64,000 nucleotides of DNA from assembly GCF_047675955.1 (NCBI RefSeq), contig NC_132923.1:90269137-90333136 (forward strand). Reading direction: 5' to 3'. The notes under the pieces were generated by a model. It had not been told where the DNA came from and did no database searches. It saw only the letters and a list, made by a program, of their open reading frames with translations. The stretch comes from Chlorocebus sabaeus. Lineage: Eukaryota > Chordata > Mammalia > Primates > Cercopithecidae. The position numbers and the translations under genes were made by a program. The stretch's first letter is position 1, and every line of letters begins with the position of its first letter. Positions 34,854-46,800 of this stretch are shown here, piece by piece.

Positions 34854-37800
34854 TAAGCTGAGTGTGGGGGCATGTGCTTCTAATTCCAGCTACCTGGGAG
34901 GCTGAAGTGGGAGGATCACTTGAGCCCAGGAGGCAAAGGTGAGCCAGGATTGCGCCACTGCACTCCACCCTGGACAACAGAGGGAGACTCTGTCTCAAAA
35001 AAAAAAAATTGATATATCTGTCTAAATGTGGTAAAAACCACAAACATAAACTGATTTTCAAAGGTTTAAATACATTTATGGATGAGAGGTTTATTTCTTT
35101 AAGGTTGGATAATAGGAGAAAAACCTGGCCCTTCCTCCACATCCCCCCTGGCATCTTTGGGGCAAACACTGGACTCTGGCTTGGTAATTCCTTGGTTTCA
35201 GCAGTTCTGCCCATGTTTCTTCTCTCCCCTACTCTTTCAAAGCTCCCTAGAGATGGGCTACTTCTCCCAACATGGCTCTACAATATTTAGCTTATTACAG
35301 CTTTTCCTATAGACACCCAACTGATCCTAGAGTCTCAAGGTTGGAATGGAATTTCAAGATAACCTGACACTGAATTTCCTCTATGACTGCCCAGATAGTT
35401 GTCCATGTTCCACTCCCCCATCTCTAATAGCAAGAGCCTGTTACCTCCTCAGAGAAGACTGTGCTGTGGAAAACTTGCCTGCTAGAAAGTTCTTCATGAC
35501 TTTGATCTGAAATGCTTGGGGAATGAAGTTGAATCACTTCTGTTCCCCAGCACTACACCTCTCTACTCAGAAAATGGGCCCACTGTGGTTTACAGTCAAA
35601 GACTTTTTTAGAAAAGTACAGTTGATCATGGATGTCTGTGCCGCATCGTATTGGAGAAGTCTGAAGTCTCAAGGAAGAGGATGTCATTGTGCTGCCCACT
35701 GTGCACGCTGGAGCTGTAAGGCGGGGCTAGGCTCTGCAGATTTGCCCACAGGCTCGGTGTGCAGTGGTTTGAGGCTCCAGATAGGTCCAGAGAGCTTTGC
35801 AGAGGCAGCCAGTCCCTCCGGAAACCACCCTCCCATCTGTTGGCTTATCTGTTCCTTCAGTCAGCATTTGCCAAGCATCTCAGGTAAAGGTGTGGAGGGG
35901 GAGCAGCCCACGGTGTCACAGGAGAGACAAAGCCTCCAGGTCCTCGAAGAAGTTAGAGCATCTGAGCAGGTGTGAGATAGCAAGGGCTTCGGAGTCAGCT
36001 CTGGACTGAGGGCAAATGTTTCATACCTCCCTATCTTTCGATGTTGTCATAATGGTCAACTGAGATTGTGTAAATGAATTATTATTATTGTTTATTTATT
36101 TATTTATTTTGAGATGGAGTCTCACTCTGTTACTCAGGCTGGAGTGCAATGGCACAATCTCGGCTCACTGCAACTTCCACCTCCCTAGTTCAAGTGATTC
36201 TCCTGCCTCAGCCTCCTGAGTAACTGGGATTACAAGCACCCACCACCATGTCCGGCTAATTTTTTTGTATTTTTAGTAGAGATGGGGTTTCACCGTGTTG
36301 GCCAGGCTGGTCTAGAACTCCTGACCTCAGGTGATCCACCCACCTCGGCCTCCCAAAGTGCTGGGATTACAGGCATGAGCCTCTTCACCCGGCCATAAAT
36401 AAATCATTTAACACAGTGTCTGCCAAAGAGTAAGTTCTCAGAAGAGGAAGAGCCTACTTCTGCCAGGGGGATCATGGAGGCAGCTTCTGAGCTGGGTGTC
36501 AAAGCTTTAGCTCCTCCCCACCGTGTCCTCCATCAACCTTTCTCCCTCCAGCATGAGAAGATCCTTCAGTAGACACAGTAAATGCTTACCCTTAAGGCGG
36601 ATAAGAGATGCCCACAGGAGGAGGAGCTGAGTAAGGTAGCTCTTTGTCTAGCCGGCTGCCTCAGTCTCCCCTGGGCAGCTGGGGGCAGCAGCCTCATTCA
36701 CTTCCTTGGTGGTGTGCTTGGCCAGAGTGGAACAGGCTCAGCTGGGCTGGAAAGCCCTGAGGCCAGTCTGGTGCTTTGCCAACAGAGCCACAGTGCTGGT
36801 GTCACCAAGGCCTAGGCCAGACTTCTGCTGGACACTGGATGTGGCCTGAGGATGGCCTTGCATTCTCCCAGAGGGCTCCTGCCAGGGGGCTGTTTTGAAG
36901 TCAGGCGGGTGTACATGACAGATTTTATTCTTCCCACAGATCATCGAAAAACAAGCAGGGCACAGTCGGAGTAGGGTGTTTCGAGAGGTGGAGACGCTGT
37001 ATCAGTGTCAGGGAAACAAGTGAGTATCGTGTGATTGTCGCTGCTTCGCTGGGGGGACGCTTGGCCACAGAAGAGGAGGCTATTTCTTACTATCTCCTGG
37101 CCCCAGCATTTAGCTCTCACTCTTGTCCCCACAAGGCAGGTACCTCCTTCCACCTTTCAGTATTAGGGAGAGAAAGGAAAAGCAGCAGTAACATCTAAGG
37201 AGTTATTGTGTCTTCTGAAATACTGTACATATCAGCAGTTCGGGCAAGTTAGAAGAACGAACCATCTGAATCAGTGGTTGTTGGGGGAAAATGGGGTTTT
37301 ATTTCTTTTGGTACCTGTGGAAACCAGGTTGACTGAGTGTTGCCTGGTAGAAATCTTTAAGGACTTGCCCTTAATACCAAGATGAGGAGAACTGTTAAGA
37401 ATATTTGCTGCAGTTTCTACTCCCAGAATATTTACGTATGTGCAGATACCACTAAGATTCTGGAACCTTGTCTAGCACTCCTTCTAGATAGCTGGGTCCA
37501 GGTCATCTCTAGCCTCAGTTCATTCTGCCCACCACCAGCTCCAAATGAGCAGCTCTCCCAGCGTGGCTTTAAATCAGGGTCACCTCTAAGACTCCACTTC
37601 CCCCTCTCTCCCTCCATGGCAGGGTCAGCAGGGAGCCAGTGGCCTGGTATTGATGGCTTTGCCATTAAGCTTGGAGGATGGGGGCTGCTGTTGATTTAAC
37701 TCCAGGCACTGCCTTCACAATCTTCTTTCAAATGAGGCCATTTTGTCCATCTTATTTGGACGCCTTCACACTAGTAAAAGCCTGGTATCTCCCAAAGTAG

Positions 37801-40800
37801 TCGGCATTTTTTTTATGAGAGACAGATTTTTATTTTCAGCCCTGCAGCTTCTTAGTTCAGCATTAGAGACTCTACTTGGTTTATTTTATTCTTTAAAAGA
37901 AAAAAAGCCCCCAACACCTCCAATATCCAGGCTGGTGGCTTCCCTATTGAGTATAAGACGACCTTGTTGGCGGAGCACTGAAATACTCGGGCAGACAGAG
38001 AGTGCTCACCGGGGAAGGCCACAAGTGCTACGGTGGCCGGGAACGCGGCCGTTTCATTAAGCAGCGCTTAGCAGTTAGGGTCTAGCGGTGCCCACGTTAG
38101 GCCCCAAGTCTATTTGACAGATGTTTCCATTTTCTCCAGGCAATGTAAATACTGCCCTGTGATTTATGGGCAAGAGGGAGGGCAAGTAATTATTTGCTGC
38201 TTGCCTCCAGGACACACACCTACTATTCAGTGTTATTAGCCGCAATTGCTTCCAGTCGGCTGCAGATTTTATTCAGTTTAATGTGACCGGGACTTTTTTA
38301 TAACTCTACCTAGTGGGTTTTAGGGCTGGGGTTTGACAGCACAGACTTGGTGAAAACACCAGAGACTAAACATTATGGAAAGATAAGGTGACCTGAATCT
38401 TGCTAACACCATTGGCTGCTTCCACACGCGGGTCTTTAATAAGCATTCTGATTTCAAGCTGATTTCTGCCCCACTGCCAGGTGTTGTATATTTTTTTCAT
38501 TGGATATTTGTAAGTAGACTTTAATATATAATACCATTTCCCCCCTTTTCCCTCTCCTCCTATTTTCCCTATTTAAGGAACATTTTGGAGCTGATTGAGT
38601 TCTTTGAAGATGACACAAGGTTTTACTTGGTCTTTGAGAAATTGCAAGGAGGTACTTACCGTTGAGTATGTGTGTGGACTTCTGATTAAGACCCAGGGTG
38701 GTGATCATCCATCATGAATCCCAGAGACTTCCAAAACGAGTCAAGCTAATAAAAAGGATGAAGGACTTAAAAACTGCCCTTGATTTGGGAGAAGGGAGGC
38801 CGGAGGGAAGGATGATAATTAGCATTTTGCAGAGCTTAGAATGTCACCTGTGTGGGTATTTTATAAATGCCTTTTCATTATAATAGGAGTCATATATAGA
38901 TACACTTAGTCATCGATTTATCAATCCCATTTTGACATGTTCACTATTTAACTACATTAATTATGGGGTAGAAGCTCTCAAATACATTGTGAAGTCTAGA
39001 AAGGCTAAAACAGAGGAGAGGAGGGTCCTATTGTTTGGGACACAGACCCAGGATAGAAGGGAAGCCTGAGAATGTGCCATCCTTCAGATAGAAAGATGCC
39101 ATCACACACAATCACTGGGGTGTATACTTAAGTTGCTTTTCTGACATAATGAGGTGGGGCAGAGAAGCCCTTTCCCTTCCCAGCACTCCCCCAATCTTAG
39201 GGCACACTTGCAAGGATGTCTGGAGCTGCATGGAGGGCCACATGGAGGGGCTTGGTGGCTGAGGGAGCATGCTTTAGAAACCAACACAGCTATGGCTTAA
39301 GTCTTGCTCCATCACTTACCAGCCATATGTGATCCTGGGCCAGTCACTTAACCTTTTCCAAACAATATCCCCTTCTATAAAATAGAGATATTGATAGCAC
39401 CTACCTCACTGGGTTGCTATGAATATTAAATGAGATAATTCATGTGAAATGCTTAGCACAGTGTCTGGTAGGCACCGAGGGCCCAATAAATGTTGGCTGC
39501 TAATATTATTAAAACAATTTGGTATGCTGGAGGCTGTCTTAGAATTATGTAGAGTAGACCAGGTACGGTGTGGCTCACACCTATAATCCCAGCACCTTGG
39601 GATGCCAAGGCGGGCAGATCACTTGAGGTCAGGAGTTCAAGACCAGCCTGGCCAACATGGTGAAACCCGTCTCTACTAAAAATACAAAAATTAGCTGGGC
39701 GTGCTGGCACATGCCTATAATCCCAGCTACTCAGGAGGCTGAGGCAGGAGAATCGCTTGAACCTGGGAGGCAGAGGTTGCAGTGAGCCGAGATCACACCA
39801 CTGCACTCCAACCTGGGCAACAGCGCGAGACTCCGTCTCAAAAAAAAGAAAAAGAATGTAGAGCATTACTCTCTGCTTTTCCTTTTACCAAATTTGAAAA
39901 CGAGGCTCACTATAGCAGAGCAAGCTAGGACCTAGTCAGGAGCCGGTTTTCTGGGAATGTTCCCTAGCACACTGGGATCCGTTGTTTAATCTGGCAAATG
40001 AACAGTCTTTGGCAGTTCTTCCCCTTCTCTCATGCTCTCCCCATCCCCCCAAAAAAAACAGTAGACACATGCCATTTTTAGGACACAGAGATAATACCTG
40101 CAGCCCAGAAATACTGGCTTCTAGTAGTAAACGTAGACCACATGAAGCCAAGCCGCATGTTCCTGCCTGTGTCTGCCCCTGCAGCACCCAACAACACATG
40201 ACTGACTGTTAAGTACATGTTTGAAATGCTGCATGCAGATGGGATCCTCCGTCGCCATATCAGTAAACTTAATGTAGCTTACTGAGGCCAGACCCAGTGT
40301 GGTTGGCTCAAGAGAGTCCATCCCTGCAGCAGTCAGACCACAAGTCCTGCTGGGGGATGTCTGCATAGACTCTGAAGCCTAACTGCCCTGGGCCTAAGTC
40401 CTAGCGTCACCCCTTACTGGTGCGTAATCTTGGGCACATTCCTTGACCGTTTTTCTTTTTGGCTTCAGGATCCCCCTCTGTAAAACGAGGATAAGTACAC
40501 TACCCATTTTGTCCAATTGTGGTGAGAATAAGACAGTTTATTTCAAGAGTATTCCATAGCACATGGTACTAGTAACTACTCAGTAAATGTTAGCCATTGC
40601 CAACAAAACAATAATCAATGGGAACACTCAGGAGGAAAACCCATTTTCCCCCCTTTTCCCAGGCCTTTACATGTCTGGCAAGGGTGTGGCGTTTCCATTT
40701 GAAATTTTGTGCTCTTGTTTGCATCAGAGATCAGGTGCAGGGGAGAAAATGCTGCTACAGAGAGTCCACCTCAGCTCCAAGTGCCTTCAGTTTTATTCCT

Positions 40801-43800
40801 TTTGATTGCAGAAGCCAAATCAGCCCCAGCATCATGAATATTTTTTGGCTCTATTTATAATTGTTCTCTCTCGCTTCTGAGCTCCTCATAGACAGGTACA
40901 GAAGAGAGCAGTGCAGTTTTGTTTAACAGACATACAAGCTGGTACCTCCTCTGTGCCAGGCCCCACACTTGGAGCTGGACAAGTAGTGATGAATAAGCGA
41001 TGAATCCCCATGTCCCCACCCCAAGTTTTCCAAACTTGGGAAAACTTGGCCTCTAAGAAGTTATACGGCCAGGTGCGGTGGCTCACGCCTGTAATCCCAG
41101 CAGTTTGGGAGGCTGAGGCGGGCGGATCACTTGGTCAGGAGTTCGAGAGTGAGCTGAGATTGCACCACTGCACTCCAGCCTGGGTGACAGAGCGAGACTT
41201 CGTCTCAAAAAAAAAAAATAGAAGTTATACTTACTAGAGCCCAAAAAGGCATTCTTCTGTGTCCCCTCTGCTCCCCAGGTTCCATCTTAGCCCACATCCA
41301 GAAGCAAAAGCACTTCAATGAGCGAGAAGCCAGCCGAGTGGTGCGGGACGTTGCTGCTGCCCTTGACTTCCTGCATACCAAAGGTGAACCCAGCCTTTGC
41401 CTTGGTGGTGGGTTGGGCTGGCCAGCCTCTGGGTACCAAGGGAGGTGGTAGGCCAGGCAGAGGGCTGGTGCAGGAGATGGTGTGTCTGGAAGGCAGCTTG
41501 AGGTTTGAACACGCTCACCGATGGGAGTTGGGGGAGAAACAGTCCAAGATGGCTCCGAGGCTTCTGCTGCGAACGGTGGGTGGGTGGTGGAGCTGCTGAG
41601 CAGCATAGGGATACAGGAGAAAGAGCAGGGAGGAGAAAGAATCAATTTCACATTGAACAGGGTATGTGTGACTGTGTGTGGATGATGTTTCTTTTCTTAG
41701 ATTCTTACCGTGTGAGGAATATAAAGCTCATACACAATATGACCTTCTTAATGTGAATATCTTGGTGTTATTCTTTCTAGTCTTTTAAAATACATCACCT
41801 CTGTCTCTTTTCAAAATTGGCACGATAGGATATACATAGTTTAATATATCTTGTTCACAGTAAATGAAAAATATATTTTTCTTTTTCCTTTTTTTCTTTT
41901 TTAGACAAGGTCTCAGTCTGTCACCTAGGCTGGAGTGCAGGGGCGCCATCAGGGCTCACTGCAGCCCCAGCCTCCCTGGGCTCCAGTAATCCTCCCACCT
42001 CAGCCTCCCAAGTAGCTGGGACTACAGGTGTGTGCCACCACGACCAGCTAATTTTTGTATTTTTTTTGTAGAGATGGAGTTTCCCTATGTTGCCCAGGCT
42101 GGTCTCAAACTCCTGGGCTCAAGCAATCCTCCTGCCTCAACCTCCCAAATTGCTGGGATTACAGGTGTGAGTCACAGTGCCTATCTTATACTTTTTTATT
42201 AACATGTACATTTGAGGTATCTGTTGAAGAGCACATTGGTAACTCACAGGTTACTAGATTTGATTTACACTTCAGGTTACAGTCCCTTTCCTATGACTGA
42301 TTATTTAGGAACTTTTGTAGTGATTTAAATCTTTCCACACATTGTTTTTACATTTCCATAAATCCGTTTGACTATTCCATACTTTTTTTTTTAATTTGCC
42401 TAACAGCAGTACCCTGGAAAAAATGAATTCTGGTTTCACATGTCTTCTAGCTATGTGTTCTATCAGTAATAATGCCTACCCTATGGTGAGAATTTGAGAT
42501 AATAGCATCATAGACTGTAGTTAACACTGTATAGCACTTGGTATGTACTAGGCACTATTCTAAGCCTTTTATAGATGAAAAATATGCACCTGTGTTTATA
42601 TTGTATATGTGCAGCATAGATGGAGTATAGTTCCTGGTATGTTGTAGTTCTTCAATAAATACGATTTATTTCCTCCATCCTCACCCCTCTACCAGGAAGA
42701 AAGCATTTTTATTCCTAATATTCCCTTAAAGCATTCTGCCTGGTGGGGGTGGGAGTGAAGTGAATAACTTGTGACTTAGGTCTGCCCCCTCTCTGTTGTG
42801 GATGTTGGCCAGCCACATTGGTTGTGGGTGCCCGGGACCAGTGGGAGGCATGCTACTCACACGTTCCACCTGGTGCCCACAATCGGTGCAGAGAGTGTGG
42901 CCTGTGTCCAGGAGGTTCAGGTTCATGGAGCCCACCTCCCTCCTCCAGTGGCTGAAGAAGGTCTGCATACCAACAGTGCCCATGTTGGGGCCCTGACTTG
43001 CACCTAGGATGAAAACTAGAAGGGGGTGTCTGTGCCTTCCGCAGCATGATGAATAGCAGCAGCTCTGTTTCTGAAAGCTGGGATGCATAGAGGTAACACC
43101 TGCCTGACAAAGATTTACAGCTGCTCCCCAAGCTGCCTCTGTAGACTGCAAAACTGGGTCATGCTTTTTACAAGATCCACCCTTGGAGGGGGTGGTAAAG
43201 GCAGGTTTTATTATTTATTTATTTATTTATTTACAAGAATGCACTGAAGGGAACAGAGGCTGGTGGTGTCTTTGGAGTTCTGAGGCGCTTGTTAACATGT
43301 AGCTGGCCAGCTGCCCATGTGACTAGAAGTTGGAGGGGATGAAAAACGATTTCCAGCTGAACTTGGCTGTTTGCTAAATAACTTCACACGGGGAAGATGA
43401 ATTGGGCAAGAATGGGTCAGCCCTGAAACAAGTTCCATACTTTTAAATACTGGACACATTGCAGCTCAACCTCTGGGAAATGAACCGGAGCAGCTCGATG
43501 GCTGCTGTGCTCACATGGCAGCGCCATTATTACAGCCTGGCTCTCTGAGTTCTCAGGCTGAGGGACGACTGGGCCATGGGCGCCTATTTGGAGAGTAAGG
43601 CTCCATGTGCGGCTCGTGATCCTTCTGTGGGAGCACTTGCTGTAATGGAAAATATCTTTCACTTTTAGTGCGGCGAGCTGCAGAGCAGTGCTACTCAATT
43701 TGTGCAGCCTGGACTGAGTTGCTCTGGGTTCTCGTTCAATTAGGTGACTGATGAAGTTACTGAGCTTGCTGGAGCTCAGGTTTTTCTTCTTTAGTGAAGT

Positions 43801-46800
43801 GCCTCCCGTGGCCTGGGCCAGGCCTTTGCCTTCTAGTCGGGAACTGGAGGACTGCTGAAAAAGTTGATCACTGAGGGAGTTTTAGTGAAGTAGATTTTGC
43901 TTTTCCCATCACCCCGAGAATCCGCTGCCGCTTTCCAGTACTTCCGAGCTGTAGCTCTGACTCTTGCTGAGCCTTCCAGCCCTGTCTCTGTGCTGCATGT
44001 GCTGTGGAAGGAAAGAGGAAAGGGAGGTTTCTGTGTCCACCAAAACACCATGGCCCTGAGTTAGTTCTTTGTCCCTTTCTTTGGTTGGAAGAGGGCTCTC
44101 CCCCAGGTGCCTTCTGGCCAGGTCAGCAGGTTAACCCCTCATGGACTAAGCTGCTATCTCCAGTCTCCTTCAGGAGTCCTGGCCAAAGTGCAAGGGTTTT
44201 CTCTTAAAAACAGCAACCCCGGTGGGCCCGGCGTGGCGGCTCACACCTGTAATCCCCATGCTTAGGGAGGCCAAGGCAGGAGGACTGCTTGAGGCCAGGA
44301 TTTCAAGAACAGCCTGGGCTATAGTGAGACCCCATCTCTATTTTTAAAAACAAAAATAACAGCATCCTGGGGACAAAGCAGTCTTTGCTGTGCTGCTGGC
44401 AGGGCTGCCTTGGACATGCAAAGCAGGTGAGAAGGGAATCCGTCACTTTGGGAGATTTGGTAACTAATACTTGCTCCTCTGAACATTCAGAGACTCGCAC
44501 TGAAGGAATTTTTTTTTTTTTCAATCGGCCACACAAGAAGAAATGAGGTAGAGCAGTTAAGCCCCTGAGATGCTCTTAAACAAGGCACTAATTATTTCTG
44601 CATTGCTGTTCCAAGCATTGCCATTTGCAGAGCTCTCTGCTCTGCATTAGGCCTTCTTCTTGGTGGTCACTGTGGTGCTGAGGGTTAGGCTGGCTGGGAT
44701 TCATTTAGCCCTTCTTATCCCTGCCAGACTTCTAAACCCTCCTCTTCAAAAGAACCTGCAGAATCAACTGTGCTTTTGGTTTGTGTCTCTGGTTACTTCT
44801 GCCTCCTGCAGCTCGTTGATTTTTTAATGTACCATAATCAGGAATTAATCTGCGAACAACAGCATTTGGAAAAAATTAATTGTGTGTGGAATGTTGGATA
44901 ATTATGTGCATATGTTAACCATTTTTTTGCTCTTTGTCATGTCAGGCATTGCTCATCGTGATCTGAAACCAGAAAATATATTGTGTGAATCTCCAGAAAA
45001 GGTACTTTGGGCCTGATTTGGAACGTTATAGTTTATACCTACCGAGGAAGCCATCCTTGCTTTCAGGATGGATTGTTAGCAGTTCCGTTGGCCTCAGGCA
45101 CCAACTTGAACTGATCATCTTGGACATGTAAGAATGTTACACTTGCTGTGTGATGTTTCTGCCCATCCTCGTCCTTTCTTTGCTCTTGATCATCAGTGTG
45201 ATTGATGTAAGCCTGAGAGTTTGGAAAATATATGAGACCTACACAAAATTAATATTTTCTAGTCCAGTGCACCTACCTTTATTCAGTTGATGTAAGTCGT
45301 GAAGACCTTTGTTTTGTTTTGTTTTGTTTTGAGATGGGGTCTCACTTTGTCACCCAGGCTGGAATGCAGCAGCATGATCACAGCTCACTGCAGCCTCAAC
45401 TTCCCAAGCTCAAGTGGTCCTCCCGCCTCCACCTCCCAAGTAGCTGAGACAACAGGCATGTGCCACCACACCTGGCTAATTTTTGTATTTTTAGTAGAGA
45501 CAGGGGTTTCACCATGTTGACCAGGCTGGTCTCAAACTCCTGAGCTCAAGCAGTCCACCTGCCTCGGCTTTCCAGAGTACTGAGATTACAAATGTGAGCC
45601 ACCACGCCCAGCCAAACAACTTAATCTTATATGAGGCAGATCTCTCTAAGTAAATGGAAGTATATGAATTTGACAAATTCTGTGTTTATTAGGAGAGATT
45701 TAGGCCCTGGTGGTGCTGGGGCCCGTGTTCACTGCTCTGCATGTATATACATGTGTGTATTCAAGAGCATATATATTGTGGTCTGGATGAAGTCATGGCT
45801 CATAAATAAGAGGTGGCCTTGAATGAATGAGTCAGTCTGCTACTCACAACTCTTTTATGGGGAATAATAATGGATTCACTCAAATAAGATCTTGTGACTT
45901 CCTGTCATTGGTTCTGTCATAGAACTTGATAATTTATTATTATGATTACTACTGATAATTACAGTGAACATTTCTTGAATGTTTACATTGTGCCAGGCAC
46001 TTATATTTATTTAGTGTTTATAAAATATCATGAGGTAGATACTATTATTACCTTCATTTTATGGACGAGGAAACTGAAACTCAAGTTAGGAAACATGGAT
46101 AGCCAGTGAGCCATGATTACACCACTGCACTCCAGCCTGTACAGCAGAGACCCTGTCTCAAAACAAGAAAGTGAGGAAAGGAAAGGCAAAAGGGGGGAAG
46201 GAGAAAGAGAAGAATAATTGGGGCCAGGCAGTGGCTCAGGCCTGTAATCCCAACACTTTGGGAGGCTGAGGCGGGAGGATCACTTGAGGCCAGGAGCTTA
46301 GGAACAGCCTGGGCAACAAAGCGAGACCCCATCTCCACAAAAAATTTAAAAATTAGCTGAGCACAGTGGTTGCATGCCTGTAGTCCCAGCTACTCAGGAG
46401 GCTGAGGTAGGAGAATTGCTTGAGCCTAGAGTTTGAGGCCAGCCTGGGTGATATAGTGAGACCCCCGTCTCTTAAGAAAAAGAGAGGTTAAGTTTCAAAG
46501 GACATTATCTACCAAGAAAGTGAAAAGACAGTCTACAGAATGCGAGAAGATATTTGCAGATCATATATCTGGTCGAGGTTTAATATCCAAAATATATAAA
46601 GGATTCCTAAAACGCTACAACAAAAAGACAAACCAATTTAGAAATGGACACGGGACTTGAACAGACATTTCTCCAATTAGGTACACAAATGTCCAACAAG
46701 TACATGAAAAGATGCTCAACATCCTTAGTCATTAGGGAAATGCAAGTCAAAACCACAGTGAGATACCACCACATACTACTAGGTAGGCTGTAATTTAAAA

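Larger units (their letters stand above)
33062..36939 (+). other. MKNK1: MKNK1 intron 4
   Basis: Contains two MIRs (33160-33372, 33408-33640), a MER5A-like hAT remnant (33868-34060), two adjacent sense Alus separated by a TA repeat (34535-35008) and an antisense Alu (36105-36396). The long open frames on the minus strand at 34513-35214 are Alu sequence. Confidence 0.75.
37020..41278 (+). other. MKNK1: MKNK1 introns 5 and 6 (around exon 38578-38651)
   Basis: Intron 37020-38577 has no obvious repeat. Intron 38652-41278 holds two MIRs (39275-39505, 40380-40595), a sense Alu (39558-39848) and a short, internally deleted Alu (41067-41219). Confidence 0.7.
42028..44945 (+). other. MKNK1: MKNK1 intron downstream of the Alu exon
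   Basis: Contains the remainder of the exonized Alu, a TTTA repeat (43207-43232) and a sense Alu left-monomer (44225-44355). Otherwise non-repetitive; no further exon recognised. Confidence 0.7.

Noticed and set aside
34513..35214. 233-codon open frame on the minus strand
   Set aside because: Made of two tandem Alus and the TA repeat between them.
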